A DNA stretch of 64,000 nucleotides from JAIMBK01 sp040755975 (GTDB lineage: Bacteria > Bacillota > Desulfotomaculia > Desulfotomaculales > Nap2-2B): contig JBFLZY010000006.1 of the NCBI GenBank assembly GCA_040755975.1, forward strand, positions 11,000-74,999. Reading direction: 5' to 3'. The notes under the pieces were generated by a model. That model ran no database searches. It was not told the DNA's origin and worked only from the letters and a program-made list of their open reading frames with translations. The position numbers and the translations under genes were made by a program. Of this stretch, positions 18,511 to 27,260 are shown piece after piece (position 1 is the stretch's first letter; each line of letters starts with the position of its first letter).

Positions 18511-18645
18511 TCAACTAAAACACCTGATTACCAGAACCCCCGTTAAGAACAGGATGGTGCTCAAGCCCAGGGTATCGACCACCAGGGAAACAGTCTCTAC
18601 CCACTCAGGGGTTTTCTCCTCGGGATAATAACGTTTGTTCGCCAT
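18511..18645 (-). CDS. 44-residue small membrane protein, unknown
   Basis: Begins MANKRYYPEEKTPEWVETVS, followed by a hydrophobic stretch (about residues 20-41) that would form one membrane helix, and ends CFS. GAGGTG lies 7 nt before the ATG, which is why I accept an ORF this short. It follows, on the same strand, the RNA hairpin motif at 18816-18872 with an approximately 170-nt leader. It resembles other tiny single-helix proteins in this region (24837-24983 and 27261-27368) in size and setting but not in sequence. Confidence 0.55.
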   Translation of the reverse strand: MANKRYYPEEKTPEWVETVSLVVDTLGLSTILFLTGVLVIRCFS

Positions 18646-18815
18646 TCCCAACACCTCGCTTTCAATTAAAAGAAGAGGGAGAGGGGGAGAGGGGGTCTTC
18701 TTCGGGGAATGACGCCCTCTCCACAGGGGAAGGGTCGTTTATTGACCAGCGCCTCTCCAAAAAGCATGAAAAGGGAGCAGGTTAAAAGCTTCGTAACTTT
18801 GGCAAACGCCCAAAA

Positions 18816-18872
18816 CAAAAGGCCGGTTGCCTTGAACCAAGGCTAACCGGCCTATCGTTGTTCGATTTGGCC
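18816..18872 (-). ncRNA. Conserved hairpin/terminator RNA motif, copy 1
   Basis: Minus strand. A first hairpin GGCC-AA-ATCG-AACAA-CGAT-A-GGCC is followed by a terminator stem GGCCGGT ... ACCGGCC with inner stem GCCTTG/CAAGGC and then TTTTG. The last GGCC of hairpin 1 is also the start of the terminator stem, so the two folds exclude each other. A second copy at 27854-27917 keeps 21 nt identical across loop and junction while the terminator's inner stem differs. It lies downstream of the 18982-19695 gene. It may be a terminator with a conserved recognition hairpin, or a switch controlling the small gene that follows. Confidence 0.65.
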
Positions 18873-18981
18873 TAAACTCTTTTTACTTTGTTAAAATTAT
18901 AACAAAGCAATCGGGTGCTGTCAAGAAATTTATTAGCAAAAGTTTTGGCAAATGTTCAGAAAAACCGTAAAAGATCCTTCT

Positions 18982-19695
18982 TCAGGCTTCTGCTTTTTCC
19001 GCGGGCTTGCTGGCCGTGATCCCCAGCCCCTCAAAGATCAACATGATGGCAAAGCCGTACCAGATGGTGTAAACAACGTAAAAAACGAGGGAACCAACCG
19101 AAATTCCCGCCACTTCCCGGAACCGGGCCGGCGGAATGCCGTCATAATTGTACGCCGGCTCCAAAGCCTTCTTGCTTACGTTTTCAACAAACACCGCCTC
19201 CGCCGGTTTGTTTTCCTGCAGGTAGTGACCTTTTAACTGCTTGAAGGCCGCCCACCAGTAATAAACGGCTTCCTTGCCGGAAAAACCGTATTGATTTGGG
19301 GCGGGCGTTTCCCCGCTCTGAAACAAGGCATCGGCGTCAGCCAGCGCGCGCCGGGCCACCAGGCCCAGGTCGCCCGTGACCCGCAGGCTTTCTCCGCTGA
19401 CCGCCGCTCCCGCGCCCGCGGCAAGGAAGAGAGTTTTCATTTTTTCCAGCTCTTCGGCACTTTTCACCTGGAAAGTAACTTCCATTTTAGTTCCGGTAAA
19501 TCGATCTGCTTTCCCGGCCAGGTCCGGAATAAAGTAGGACGATCCCTTAGCCAAAGAGTTAAAGATGCCGTCGACCAGATGCAACCCGGTCGCACCTTGA
19601 AAAACCGGGCTGAGGATTACGGCCAGGGTCGCTCCGAAGCAAATCAGCAGCACCAGGCCGGCGATAAATGCCCTCCGGTTAATGATTACAGGCAT
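18982..19695 (-). CDS. Membrane-anchored protein of unknown function, TauE-cluster partner
   Basis: 237 residues. One hydrophobic segment near residues 10-32 and another near 198-222 flank an extracytoplasmic domain of about 165 residues rich in Ala, Glu and Lys. No catalytic motif is recognised. It starts 20 bp after the TauE/SafE gene ends, on the same strand, so it is probably an accessory of that permease. Length and two-helix topology are the only firm statements. It ends before RNA motif copy 1. Confidence 0.7.
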   Translation of the reverse strand: MPVIINRRAFIAGLVLLICFGATLAVILSPVFQGATGLHLVDGIFNSLAKGSSYFIPDLAGKADRFTGTKMEVTFQVKSAEELEKMKTLFLAAGAGAAVSGESLRVTGDLGLVARRALADADALFQSGETPAPNQYGFSGKEAVYYWWAAFKQLKGHYLQENKPAEAVFVENVSKKALEPAYNYDGIPPARFREVAGISVGSLVFYVVYTIWYGFAIMLIFEGLGITASKPAEKAEA

Positions 19696-19715
19696 CTGTA
19701 CGCACCCCCTTCATC

Positions 19716-21041
19716 CTAACGAGAAGACTCCAAGGCCTGTTCCGTCCGCCCGGACGTTGCCGGCACACCGGCCAGAGCAGCGTGTTCCGCCCTGATTTTT
19801 CCCACGCTGCGCAGGAAAGAGGCCAGGACCCAGAAAGCAAACCCGCTGACCAAAGCAAAAAAGATGACCGTTCCGATGGTGCTCAGCAGTTTTCCGGCGG
19901 CCGGGGCCAGGCTAAGGTAACCGGCGCTGGAAAGCTTTTCCGGCAGAGCACAGGCCCGGTTGACAAAGCCGGCAAAAATGGCCAGAGCGTAAAAACCGCG
20001 GATGACCGCCCCCTTGACCACCTTCGTCACCATGGCGCCGATTTGCACGCCGACCAGGGAGCCCAGCAAGAGGCCCATGGTCAGGGAGTAAAAGACGAAC
20101 CCGCTGATGGCGTATTGAATGGACGCATACCCGGCCGTAAAGATGATCTGCAAAATATCGGTGCCGACGGTCGTAAACGTGGATACGCCAAGGCCGTAGA
20201 CAAACATCGGGAAGGTCAGAAAACCTCCGCCGACACCCATAATGGCGGCGATAAAACCGACTATGAATCCGCACCCGATAACCGGATAAACCGGCAACTG
20301 CCGGCCGCCCGGGACAATGTCCTGGTCGAATTTAACGTAGGGGGGAATCTTCAAGGACTGTAACGTCCGGGCAATCCTGGTCGTGGTTTGCACCTGCGCT
20401 TTTTGGGAAGCCTCGGCCCGGCGCAGGCTAAGATAATCGTAAAGGGCATAAGCCCCCAGAATGCCGAGCATGAAAACATAGACTCCACTGATAAAGGCGT
20501 CGCTGAGCGCGGGGCTCTTTTCGTAAATGGACTTGTTCAAGCCCGTTCCCAACGTCACCCCAAGGGTTGAACCAACGACAAACCAGACCGCCAGCCAGAC
20601 GTTCACGTTGCCCAGCTTCCGGTGCAGGGCGGTGCCCATGATCGCTTTGGCAAAAATATGAAACTGGTCGGTCCCCACCGTCATAATTCCCCTTACCCCG
20701 ATACTCATCAACGCCGGGGTAATCACGAAACCCCCGCCGGCGCCGATACACCCGGTAATTAAACCCGCAACCAACCCCACAAAAAGCGAACCCAAAAACA
20801 TTTCCGTGGTAATAAAGGACGGCGCGTAAGCTTTGCCGCCGCCAATCAATTCGGTCGCCAAAGCTATTTCTACGCCCATAAAAATGATTACCGGCAAAAG
20901 GGCGGCCAGCAATATTTTCCAGCGCCTGGCGAGGATAAACCTGCTGTTTTCAATTTCCCAGCGGGCGTAGGCGCTTTGCAGGTTCAGCAGCGTATTGTTG
21001 AACTGCCTTCCTTTGTGGCAAAGTTTAGACCACAAATGCAT
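19716..21041 (-). CDS. TauE/SafE-family permease 1
   Basis: 441 residues, long for the family (usually 250-300). Two repeats of the signature are seen: GAGGGFVITPALMSIGV near residue 100 and GVGGGFLTFPMFVYGLGV near residue 265, each followed by VGTDxxH/VGTDxxQ. About 40 N-terminal cytoplasmic residues and a central loop of about 60 residues account for the extra length. Family members export sulfite, sulfoacetate or other small organosulfur anions, or import some; the substrate here is unknown. GGGGGAGAAGTGG precedes the ATG. It is the first of four such permeases in 14 kb. Confidence 0.9.
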   Translation of the reverse strand: MHLWSKLCHKGRQFNNTLLNLQSAYARWEIENSRFILARRWKILLAALLPVIIFMGVEIALATELIGGGKAYAPSFITTEMFLGSLFVGLVAGLITGCIGAGGGFVITPALMSIGVRGIMTVGTDQFHIFAKAIMGTALHRKLGNVNVWLAVWFVVGSTLGVTLGTGLNKSIYEKSPALSDAFISGVYVFMLGILGAYALYDYLSLRRAEASQKAQVQTTTRIARTLQSLKIPPYVKFDQDIVPGGRQLPVYPVIGCGFIVGFIAAIMGVGGGFLTFPMFVYGLGVSTFTTVGTDILQIIFTAGYASIQYAISGFVFYSLTMGLLLGSLVGVQIGAMVTKVVKGAVIRGFYALAIFAGFVNRACALPEKLSSAGYLSLAPAAGKLLSTIGTVIFFALVSGFAFWVLASFLRSVGKIRAEHAALAGVPATSGRTEQALESSR

Positions 21042-21560
21042 CCACTTCTCCCCCTTTCAAAATCGAAAAGCCTGATGAAGCCGCCTGGTGATCTTTTCCA
21101 TATTTCTTTTTCTAAATCAACCTGCTCCCTTTGCATGTTTTTTGAAGAAACCGGTCTCCAACAACCCTTTTTCTGCCAAAAATGTTCTTGATCTATCCGG
21201 ATGGTCAACACCTCCTTCTTTTTTGCTAAATCTCCTGCCCATGTGAACTTATTCACTTCACTTGCCGGATAATACTCCCCGCACACAATCCGGCACCGGG
21301 GTCCTGCTTGAAATTTAACAGCCAATTTCCTCCGGACCGGAAACCCTCCCTCATCTGCGTAGCAGAGTAATCGCGACAACTCCTTAATTGCCGATTGTGA
21401 TATAATTAACTTTCTTTATGAGAAATTTATGTTTTTGTCACTACACCTGTCAAACCTGAATATTTCGATCTATTGGCTTACCAACTTAAATATTATTAAC
21501 ATTCCTGTTCTTGTTCTATTTACTCTTCATCAGCCAGTTTATCTCGTTTTTTTGAGTTAT
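21042..21560. other. Spacer upstream of permease 1, no gene accepted
   Basis: AT-rich DNA between the divergent permease 1 and CBS genes. On the minus strand GGAGGTG is seen near 21210 followed by a possible short frame that would run into the permease start, but no canonical start codon is spaced correctly. A half-site TTGTGATATAATTAA near 21395 resembles the operators listed nearby. I see no other feature. Confidence 0.5.
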
Positions 21561-21581
21561 CGTGAAATCAAAAAATTCACG
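21561..21581. promoter_or_regulatory. Inverted repeat CGTGAA-N9-TTCACG
   Basis: Perfect 6-bp arms with a 9-nt spacer, centred about 20 bp upstream of the -35 hexamer of the promoter at 21591. An upstream activator-type position. Confidence 0.5.
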
Positions 21582-21590
21582 GCGAAGGGA

Positions 21591-21641
21591 TTGACAGGAA
21601 GAGACTCTTCACGTATAATTGTGATTAGTTTAACAATCACA
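21591..21641 (+). promoter_or_regulatory. Consensus sigma-A promoter with overlapping operator
   Basis: TTGACA (21591-21596), 17-nt spacer, TATAAT (21614-21619): a perfect match. Directly downstream, at the expected transcription start, is a perfect inverted repeat TGTGATT-N8-AATCACA (21620-21641). Such a strong promoter with an operator at +1 suggests repression. It points towards the CBS gene with an approximately 330-nt leader. Confidence 0.8.
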
Positions 21642-21812
21642 TTCCAAACAACGTAAAACCCTTAATTGCCTGAAAAGAAAGGGGGAAAATGAGCGGAGGG
21701 TTGACCAGCGGCAATGCAAAGGGGGAAGGTTGAAAACGCGATGAGATGTTGACGATATTGTTATAAAAAGGTTCGTGAAAACAATCACCGGGAGAAGAAA
21801 ATGTGAAAAGTA

Positions 21813-21830
21813 TTGTGATTAATGGCACAT
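21813..21830. promoter_or_regulatory. CRP-like site TGTGA-N6-GCACA
   Basis: TTGTGATTAATGGCACAT in the leader of the CBS gene. One mismatch from TGTGA-N6-TCACA. Part of the cluster of such sites between 21.6 and 28.7 kb. Confidence 0.45.
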
Positions 21831-21958
21831 ATTAAACTGCCGGCAACGCTCTTTAGCCCCTTGATCGTCCCAAAATAAAAAAAGGAAAGGAGTGAACACC
21901 GGCCGCCGGGGGCTGTCCGGCCGCTTAGTCGAGGGCCGGTCAAAAAGGCCGGAGGAAA

Positions 21959-22279
21959 ATGAAAACGGTAAGAGAATTCGTGGTGCCGGTAAACGATTAC
22001 GACCCCAACCTTGAAAAAGAAAAGCGTTACGTTCCGGGCAGGGAGCGCGTTTTTCGCCCCGGGTTCTATCCTTACGTTCAGGAAGTCGTCCGTTTCAACC
22101 TGCTTTCCGTAAATGCCGGCGATCCCGTGGAGAAAGCCCTGCAGATCATGTTCCGGGAAAAGGTAAAGACTTTACCGGTGCTGGAAAAGGGCAAAATCGT
22201 CGGCGTGGTCAGGTCCCGTGATTTAATTGCCCTGTACGGGGAACTGTTCGAAGATAAGCGGATGAGCTTTTCGTCTTGA
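21959..22279 (+). CDS. Single-CBS-domain protein
   Basis: 106 residues. A basic, proline-containing N-terminal part of about 45 residues precedes one CBS motif (LLSVNAGDPVEKALQIMFRE, then KTLPVLEKGKIVGVVRSRDLI, read in parts). CBS domains usually work in pairs, so this protein would dimerise to form the nucleotide-binding module. GGAGGAAA lies directly before the ATG. It is preceded by a consensus promoter with operators and followed by a strong terminator, hence a single-gene transcript. A role as a nucleotide or redox sensor for the neighbouring transport genes is only inference. Confidence 0.8.
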   Translation: MKTVREFVVPVNDYDPNLEKEKRYVPGRERVFRPGFYPYVQEVVRFNLLSVNAGDPVEKALQIMFREKVKTLPVLEKGKIVGVVRSRDLIALYGELFEDKRMSFSS

Positions 22280-22313
22280 TTATCAGTTGGTGCCTTGAAT
22301 CCTCTCCCGTGAA

Positions 22314-22360
22314 ACGCTCATTTTAAGAACAAGCAGGTTCCCTAAAATGAGCGTCTTTTT
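22314..22360 (+). terminator. Terminator after the CBS gene
   Basis: Stem ACGCTCATTTTA / TAAAATGAGCGT (22314-22325 with 22343-22354), 17-nt loop, then CTTTTT. Confidence 0.9.
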
Positions 22361-22430
22361 ATTTCATCGTTTTTACTGATTAAGCAGCGGCGATAGGTAA
22401 ACCACCTTTATTTACAAAGGGGTTGAAGTT

Positions 22431-23963
22431 ATGCCTCCTTTTACCCAAATGCCGGGTTTTAAACGCCAATTTTTACTAATTGTGTTTATCCTTTTAATCG
22501 TCCCGGTGCTGGTGATGCTTTACGACGTCTATTTCGCCTCCAAAACCGACGACATTCTGGTCGTCAACCTCGAAAAAAAGCTTACCGGCATTGTCAATCA
22601 GACGGGCGAAAAAATCACCGCCCGGCTCGCACTGGAACCGGCCGGAAAACAGGCCGCTTCCCTGGAAGAGGCATTCAATCAGGCGGCCGCTCCCCTGGCG
22701 GAAGCCAACCCGGGCGTCCGGCTGTGTATCTACCTGATCGAAAAAGACAAGATCGTCATCCACGGCTATCTTCACGAATTCGGCAAGCGCCTGCCGGAAG
22801 AAAAATACGAACGGGAACGGCGCATTTACAACGAAGCGTTAAAAGGAATTTCCGCCGTGATGAAAAGCGGGGAACATATCACCAGACTGGGCCGGACATG
22901 GGATGACCAGTTCTTGGAATACCTGGTCCCGGTGCGCGTTAACGGCCAGATCACCGCGGTGCTGTGGGCGGAGGAAATGATGCACCCGCTTTTTGCCCGC
23001 AGCACGAAGCTGCGCCTGGTAATCCGCTACGTCACCCTCGTGGTCTTCAGCTTTGGCGTCATTGCTTCCCTGGTCGCCATTGCCTCTTTGGTCCGGCAGG
23101 TAAGGGTAATCAAAAACGGCCTCTTGCAACTGGAGAACAATTTTTACTACCGGCTCCCGGCGCTGCCGGGCGAGATGGGCCAGATTACCGGGGCGATCAA
23201 CACCTTGGCCGCCGGTCTTGCCGAAAGAGAACAAATGATTGAACAATTGCGGCGTTCGGAAAACCTGATCGCCCTCGGCAAACTGGTCACCAACATCGCC
23301 CACGAGCTACGCAACCCGGTTAGTATTATCCAGGCCGTCAGCGAAGTGCTGGCGTCCCGGTTGAAGAGTTCTCCGGAATTAAAAGGGTATGCGGAATACG
23401 TAACAAAAATTCAGGAGCAAATCGAAAGACACAACCGGCTGGTGGGAGAACTGCTGGACTTTGGGCGACCAGACCCCGGCCTCATCGCGCCCCTGAGCTT
23501 AAATGAACTGATTTCCGTAATTCTAGGGGACTGCGCTTTGTTGCTCCAGCAAAAAAAGATCGCCCTCGAATTCGCTCCCAGCGCGGAACCGCTGCTCATA
23601 AAGGGCAACCAGGAAAAACTCAAGCAGGTACTGATCAACCTCCTGCTTAACGCCGTCCAGGCCATGCCCAGGGGGGGAAACCTGATCGTCCGGACGGAAG
23701 CAGTCAACCACACGGCCCGGGTGATGATCCGCGACACCGGGGTAGGCATCTCCAAAGAAGACCTGCCGCAAATTTTCACCCCTTTCTATACCAAAAAAGC
23801 CGGCGGGGGCGGTCTGGGCCTGGCGATCAGCCGGCGCATCGTCCAGATTCACGGGGGGTCGATCAGCGCGGAAAGCGAACCCGGGGCGGGTACCACTTTC
23901 ATCCTCAGCTTTCCGCGTCTTCAAACGGACGAAGAAAACATAGCGTTATCCCCAGATACTTAG
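22431..23963 (+). CDS. Membrane sensor histidine kinase 1
   Basis: 510 residues. A first helix (about 12-32), an extracytoplasmic sensor domain of about 160 residues, a second helix (about 200-222), a HAMP-like linker, the dimerisation/phosphoacceptor H-box IAHELRNPVSIIQ (His near 292) and the ATPase N box NLLLNAVQAM, DTGVGIS and GGGLGLAISRRIV. Closely paralogous to the kinase at 34182 across its whole length, including the sensor (shared GVRL ... HGxLH pattern). Followed 105 bp later by a receiver-only response regulator with its own promoter. The signal is unknown. Confidence 0.92.
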   Translation: MPPFTQMPGFKRQFLLIVFILLIVPVLVMLYDVYFASKTDDILVVNLEKKLTGIVNQTGEKITARLALEPAGKQAASLEEAFNQAAAPLAEANPGVRLCIYLIEKDKIVIHGYLHEFGKRLPEEKYERERRIYNEALKGISAVMKSGEHITRLGRTWDDQFLEYLVPVRVNGQITAVLWAEEMMHPLFARSTKLRLVIRYVTLVVFSFGVIASLVAIASLVRQVRVIKNGLLQLENNFYYRLPALPGEMGQITGAINTLAAGLAEREQMIEQLRRSENLIALGKLVTNIAHELRNPVSIIQAVSEVLASRLKSSPELKGYAEYVTKIQEQIERHNRLVGELLDFGRPDPGLIAPLSLNELISVILGDCALLLQQKKIALEFAPSAEPLLIKGNQEKLKQVLINLLLNAVQAMPRGGNLIVRTEAVNHTARVMIRDTGVGISKEDLPQIFTPFYTKKAGGGGLGLAISRRIVQIHGGSISAESEPGAGTTFILSFPRLQTDEENIALSPDT

Positions 23964-23994
23964 CCTCATCACATTTCAAATTTGATCGGCAGTA

Positions 23995-24046
23995 TTGACA
24001 TCATTATGAAATTAATGTTACACTAAAATTGTGATAACTATCACAA
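23995..24046 (+). promoter_or_regulatory. Promoter and perfect CRP-like operator for the receiver gene
   Basis: TTGACA (23995-24000), 17-18-nt spacer, TTACAC/TACACT, then TTGTGATAACTATCACAA (24029-24046), a perfect palindrome of the form TGTGA-N6-TCACA placed at about +5. The position predicts repression of the response regulator gene independently of the kinase gene. Confidence 0.75.
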
Positions 24047-24068
24047 ATCTCTTTAGGAGGGGATAATT

Positions 24069-24449
24069 GTGGCCAGGGTACTTGTTATTGACGATGAAGA
24101 GGGGATGTGCTGGGCGCTGGAAAAAGCCCTGGAGGAAGAAGGCCACCGGGTTTTTACCGCCACCTGCGGGCTGGCCGGTCTGGCTGTTTTCAAGGCGCAA
24201 GAAATCGACCTGGTCCTTTGCGACATCAAGATGCCCGACATCAGCGGGCTGGAAGTTTTGGAGCAAATCCGCAAGAAAAAACCGGACGTTCCGGTGGTGA
24301 TCATGACCGGGTACAGCACTTTGTCCGTTGCTCTGGAAGCAATTAAAAAAGGGGCCGTCAGCTACCTCACCAAACCTTTTCACATCGGTCAGCTAAAGGA
24401 ATTGATGCAGAAAATGATTAATCAGCAGCCTTGCCGATCAGTCCATTAA
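24069..24449 (+). CDS. Receiver-only response regulator
   Basis: 126 residues: a complete receiver with acidic pocket DDEE (about 8-11), phospho-acceptor in LCDIKMPDISG (Asp near 53), Thr in VVIMTGY, and Lys in LTKPFH. There is no output domain. The N-terminus matches the NtrC-type regulator at 35722 (shared CWALEKA segment), so it looks like a shortened paralogue. AGGAGG lies upstream of the GTG start. It may act by protein contact, like Spo0F or CheY, or compete with the full regulator for the kinases. Confidence 0.88.
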   Translation: MARVLVIDDEEGMCWALEKALEEEGHRVFTATCGLAGLAVFKAQEIDLVLCDIKMPDISGLEVLEQIRKKKPDVPVVIMTGYSTLSVALEAIKKGAVSYLTKPFHIGQLKELMQKMINQQPCRSVH

Positions 24450-24760
24450 ATTTGCCGTCGAAAAAAACACCAGCCGCCCGTTTTGATCGGGAAAAGCTTA
24501 CGGAAAGCGTCCGGGAGAAAATCGCCATTGGTAAATCTATTCGTGAGTTCCACGAAAGAGAACAGCTGGTCAAGGCAATCGAGTTGCTCAAAAAATTTCT
24601 TTACCGGGATGAAAAAGGTGTAGTTTTTTGCCGGGCAAATTTCTTTGCGGAACCCCCGCATACCGAAGACCGCCTGGACGAAGCTATCCATACTTTGTTG
24701 CGAGGGAAAGTCAACATCCTGCGGTGCTGGGAAAAAAAGCCCACCCTACCGGCGCAATAG
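24431..24760 (+). CDS. Hypothetical charged protein
   Basis: 109 residues from a TTG that overlaps the receiver gene end by 19 bp. The middle is rich in Lys, Glu and Arg and predicted helical (REKLTESVREKIAIGKSIRE), followed by a Cys-containing region and a basic tail. No ribosome binding site is visible at the TTG, so the true start may be internal. Composition is protein-like rather than shadow-like. I do not recognise a family. Confidence 0.45.
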   Translation: MPISPLNLPSKKTPAARFDREKLTESVREKIAIGKSIREFHEREQLVKAIELLKKFLYRDEKGVVFCRANFFAEPPHTEDRLDEAIHTLLRGKVNILRCWEKKPTLPAQ

Positions 24761-24836
24761 CTCTTCCTTGCCCGGGGAAAAATCGGGAGCATTTAAACCT
24801 GTTACGCAACCGCAGTTAAATTCAACTGGAAAGTTT

Positions 24837-24983
24837 TCAGGGAATAATCGGGCCAAACAGGTAGGCTAAATAAACAACCCACAGAGATGAAACAAGAAAG
24901 ATCCCAATAACATGCACAACATCATTTAAAACGTCGCCGCTGTCGATTTCTTCTTCGTAACCCCTCCAGTTCCGATCCCACAT
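24837..24983 (-). CDS. 48-residue small membrane protein, unknown
   Basis: Starts MWDRNWRGYEEEIDSGDVLN, then one hydrophobic helix (about residues 22-47). GTAAGGGG lies 9 nt before the ATG at 24983; two in-frame ATGs directly upstream overlap that site. Acidic N-terminus and one helix suggest a small inner-membrane subunit or regulator. It is opposite in direction to the response-regulator gene and follows the CRP-like site at 25194. Not similar in sequence to the other tiny proteins here. Confidence 0.5.
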   Translation of the reverse strand: MWDRNWRGYEEEIDSGDVLNDVVHVIGIFLVSSLWVVYLAYLFGPIIP

Positions 24984-25193
24984 TCTCATCATCCCCTTAC
25001 CCCTCGCTAACATAATATTAGCAAAAAAAACAAATAAGGTAAATAGTTTTTTAAATAGTATATTATTTCACATATTTTTAGCCACCCTTGACTTTATTTT
25101 AGGAGCTTGAGATAATATAAGTCAATTAATATTTTTATTTCCTTACTACTCTTTCTTTACTGAATAAAGGACAGGGACGTGTTATGGAAAAAA

Positions 25194-25212
25194 TAGTGAT
25201 ATCGTTCACATA
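25194..25212. promoter_or_regulatory. CRP-like site AGTGA-N6-TCACA
   Basis: TAGTGATATCGTTCACATA in the approximately 300-bp spacer between two divergent genes (24837-24983 and 25288-25593). One mismatch from a perfect palindrome. Otherwise this spacer is AT-rich and shows nothing else. Confidence 0.5.
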
Positions 25213-25287
25213 CCAACTATGAAACAACCCCAAAGAAAAACTTAACATTTGCGCACCCATCACCAAAAAACTCAAGGAGAGGTGGCC

Positions 25288-25593
25288 ATGCGTTTACCTT
25301 TTTTGAAAATTATCACTCCCCCCTGCCCCGCCTGTGGGTCTAAAAATACCACCACCGGGCGGTTGATCAGGCTCGCGGCCGGTTTCGGCGTTGGTCTGGG
25401 CGGATCAATCTTGTGTTTTCTCCTGGCTTTTCTTTACCCCCCCGGCCTGATCTTAATCCCCATCGCCCTGGGTTGCGGCTTTTTGATCTGCGTCATCCCT
25501 CCGCTGGGCAAGTATTGCTGCCTCGACTGCGACGCTTACTGGAATCCCGATAACCCGCAGCTATACTGGAAACCAAAACCACCCGGGATTTAG
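25288..25593 (+). CDS. Zinc-ribbon membrane protein, unknown
   Basis: 101 residues. CPAC near residue 14 and CLDC near residue 82 make a split zinc ribbon that brackets two hydrophobic helices (about residues 33-75). AGGAGAGGTGG precedes the ATG at 25288. Both Cys pairs would face the cytoplasm if the helices form a hairpin, so the ribbon could assemble. Function unknown; it faces permease 2 convergently. Confidence 0.65.
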   Translation: MRLPFLKIITPPCPACGSKNTTTGRLIRLAAGFGVGLGGSILCFLLAFLYPPGLILIPIALGCGFLICVIPPLGKYCCLDCDAYWNPDNPQLYWKPKPPGI

Positions 25594-25700
25594 CGCTTCA
25601 AAATACCCGCAGGGAACCATCGGGCGAGCCACGAAAAAATGGCACAAAAAAATCCCGGGACATGAAAATACCTTGCCGGGGGAATATTTTGCCGGCCAAC

Positions 25701-25737
25701 AGCCAGAGCCCCGGGATTGATTCCCGGGGCTCTGGCT
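25701..25737. terminator. Strong 16-bp hairpin between convergent genes
   Basis: Perfect stem AGCCAGAGCCCCGGGA / TCCCGGGGCTCTGGCT with a 5-nt loop. No U-run follows on either strand, so it may act as a transcript-end stabiliser or a Rho-type barrier rather than a classic terminator. Confidence 0.6.
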
Positions 25738-25773
25738 GAGACGAGGTCGTCAGTTTTATGACTGACCCCGATG

Positions 25774-26964
25774 TTAAGCTTTGGCCCTGGCCGCCAGCTC
25801 TTTTTCCCGCTTTTCCCGGGCAATCCCTGCGAAAAGCTGGACGACAATGTAGATACATATTCCGGAAGCAGCGGCCAGCATCAGGTAACCGCCAACCATC
25901 GTCCAGAGATAATTTTTCATAAAGGCAACGTACCACTCCGGCCGGTTGGCCACTTCCACCATGTAGTGGTACATGGCATCCTTCTTGTAGATCAGCGCGG
26001 AAATTTCCCCGGCGGAAAATCCTTCTTGTTTCAGCAGCGCTTCGATTCCTTTCTTGTAAACAGGTTCGTACTGGGAAGCAATCTGTTTTAAAATTACGGA
26101 CGCACAGCACAGGAAGGTCGCCACGGCAAAAACCAGCCGGATCGTGATTCCGTAAACGTACTTGGTACAAATAGTGCCGAATTGGGCACCTACCGCTGCA
26201 CCAAGGAGCATGATCGCCGCGCCAAGCACTTCCACGCCGCCTTTCAAACTATAGGTGAAGCACCCGTAAGCACCCGAGAACATCACCTCGAACAGGTCGG
26301 TGCCGACGGCTATTTTGGTGGGTACACCCATTAAGTAAATCAGGGCAGGCACCCGGATGATGCCGCCGCCGACCCCCAGAATGCCGGCGCAAAAACCGGT
26401 CACCACGCCCACGAAGAGGATGGCCCAGAGGGAAACTTTCATCCTGGCTACCGGACAGTAAAACGTGGGCCAGATGTTGAGCGTGTCCTGGATCCAGCGG
26501 GACCAGGCGGTGCCGACCACGTCCGCCACTTCTTTGCCGGTTTTCTTCTCCTGCCTTCTTACGCGCAGATATTCCGATAACATAAACGTGCCGATAGTCA
26601 GGAGCAGGATCATGTACAGGTAGCGCACCACTGTCCCGGCCTGGCCGATTTTGGTCAGATACCGCAGGATTTGGGCGCCGGCCTCAATTCCCGAAAAGGT
26701 TCCGATCAACATGACCAAAGCAATGATGACGCTGACGTGACCAAATTTCCAGTGCCTGAAGGTGGCGATGATGGATTTGCCAACCAGGTGGGTCATGTCG
26801 GTACCTACGGCGTAAATCATCGGAAACCCGAAGATATTCAGCGTGGGGGTAACCAGCCACGCCCCGCCGATGCCGAAAAAGCCGCCCACCACCCCGACGG
26901 TGAAGCCGATTAGCAAAAGGGGCCACCAGGCCATTTCAACTCCACTTACCGGCATGTGGATCAT
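25774..26964 (-). CDS. TauE/SafE-family permease 2
   Basis: 396 residues. Signature repeats are GIGGAWLVTPTLNIFGF near residue 30 and GVGGGIIRVPALIYLMGV near residue 195, each followed by VGTDxxH or VGTDLFE, plus about nine hydrophobic segments. A soluble insertion of about 60 residues separates the halves and about 60 residues follow around residue 310. It ends in a basic tail. Upstream on the same strand lie three tiny genes (26997, 27261, 27486) that probably share its transcript. Substrate unknown; the DUF2292-like neighbour hints at a sulfur link. Confidence 0.9.
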   Translation of the reverse strand: MIHMPVSGVEMAWWPLLLIGFTVGVVGGFFGIGGAWLVTPTLNIFGFPMIYAVGTDMTHLVGKSIIATFRHWKFGHVSVIIALVMLIGTFSGIEAGAQILRYLTKIGQAGTVVRYLYMILLLTIGTFMLSEYLRVRRQEKKTGKEVADVVGTAWSRWIQDTLNIWPTFYCPVARMKVSLWAILFVGVVTGFCAGILGVGGGIIRVPALIYLMGVPTKIAVGTDLFEVMFSGAYGCFTYSLKGGVEVLGAAIMLLGAAVGAQFGTICTKYVYGITIRLVFAVATFLCCASVILKQIASQYEPVYKKGIEALLKQEGFSAGEISALIYKKDAMYHYMVEVANRPEWYVAFMKNYLWTMVGGYLMLAAASGICIYIVVQLFAGIAREKREKELAARAKA

Positions 26965-26996
26965 GAATCTTCACCTCCATTTTTTTAAAAAAATGA

Positions 26997-27194
26997 TTAT
27001 TGCACTTTAATCACTTTATCTTCTTCTTCGTACTCTTTCTTGTACTTGCCCAGGTCAATCCGGAGGGCTTTAAAGATCAGATCAGCCAAAATGCCCAGGG
27101 CGCCCCCCAGGCAAACCATGGTCAGCACAGTCATCCCCGCGTAGGACAACGGGGAGGCCTTTTCTAAAGCGGCAAGCCATTCAAAGTAACCCAT
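26997..27194 (-). CDS. 65-residue small membrane protein
   Basis: One or two hydrophobic segments (about residues 16-42) between an amphipathic start (MGYFEWLAALEKASP) and a highly charged C-terminus (KKEYEEEDKVIKVQ). AGGAGG is 7 nt before the ATG at 27194; the upstream ATG at 27200 abuts it. It lies 32 bp upstream of permease 2, so a role as a small subunit of that permease is likely but unproven. Confidence 0.7.
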   Translation of the reverse strand: MGYFEWLAALEKASPLSYAGMTVLTMVCLGGALGILADLIFKALRIDLGKYKKEYEEEDKVIKVQ

Positions 27195-27260
27195 GGTCAT
27201 TCCTCCTCTCGTTCTTTAGTTTTCTTTTTCCGGCGCTTCCCGGAACTGTAAATCCCCTGG

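Noticed and set aside
20984..21379. Minus-strand frame overlapping the start of permease 1, with GGAGGTG near 21210
   Set aside because: No standard start codon at proper spacing (only ATC or a too-close TTG/GTG), it overlaps the permease start and has no protein-like family pattern.
21689..21733. 14-codon leader peptide in the long CBS-gene leader
   Set aside because: A GGGGG lies upstream but spacing is only about 4 nt and the sequence has no attenuator-type codon run or hairpin pair.
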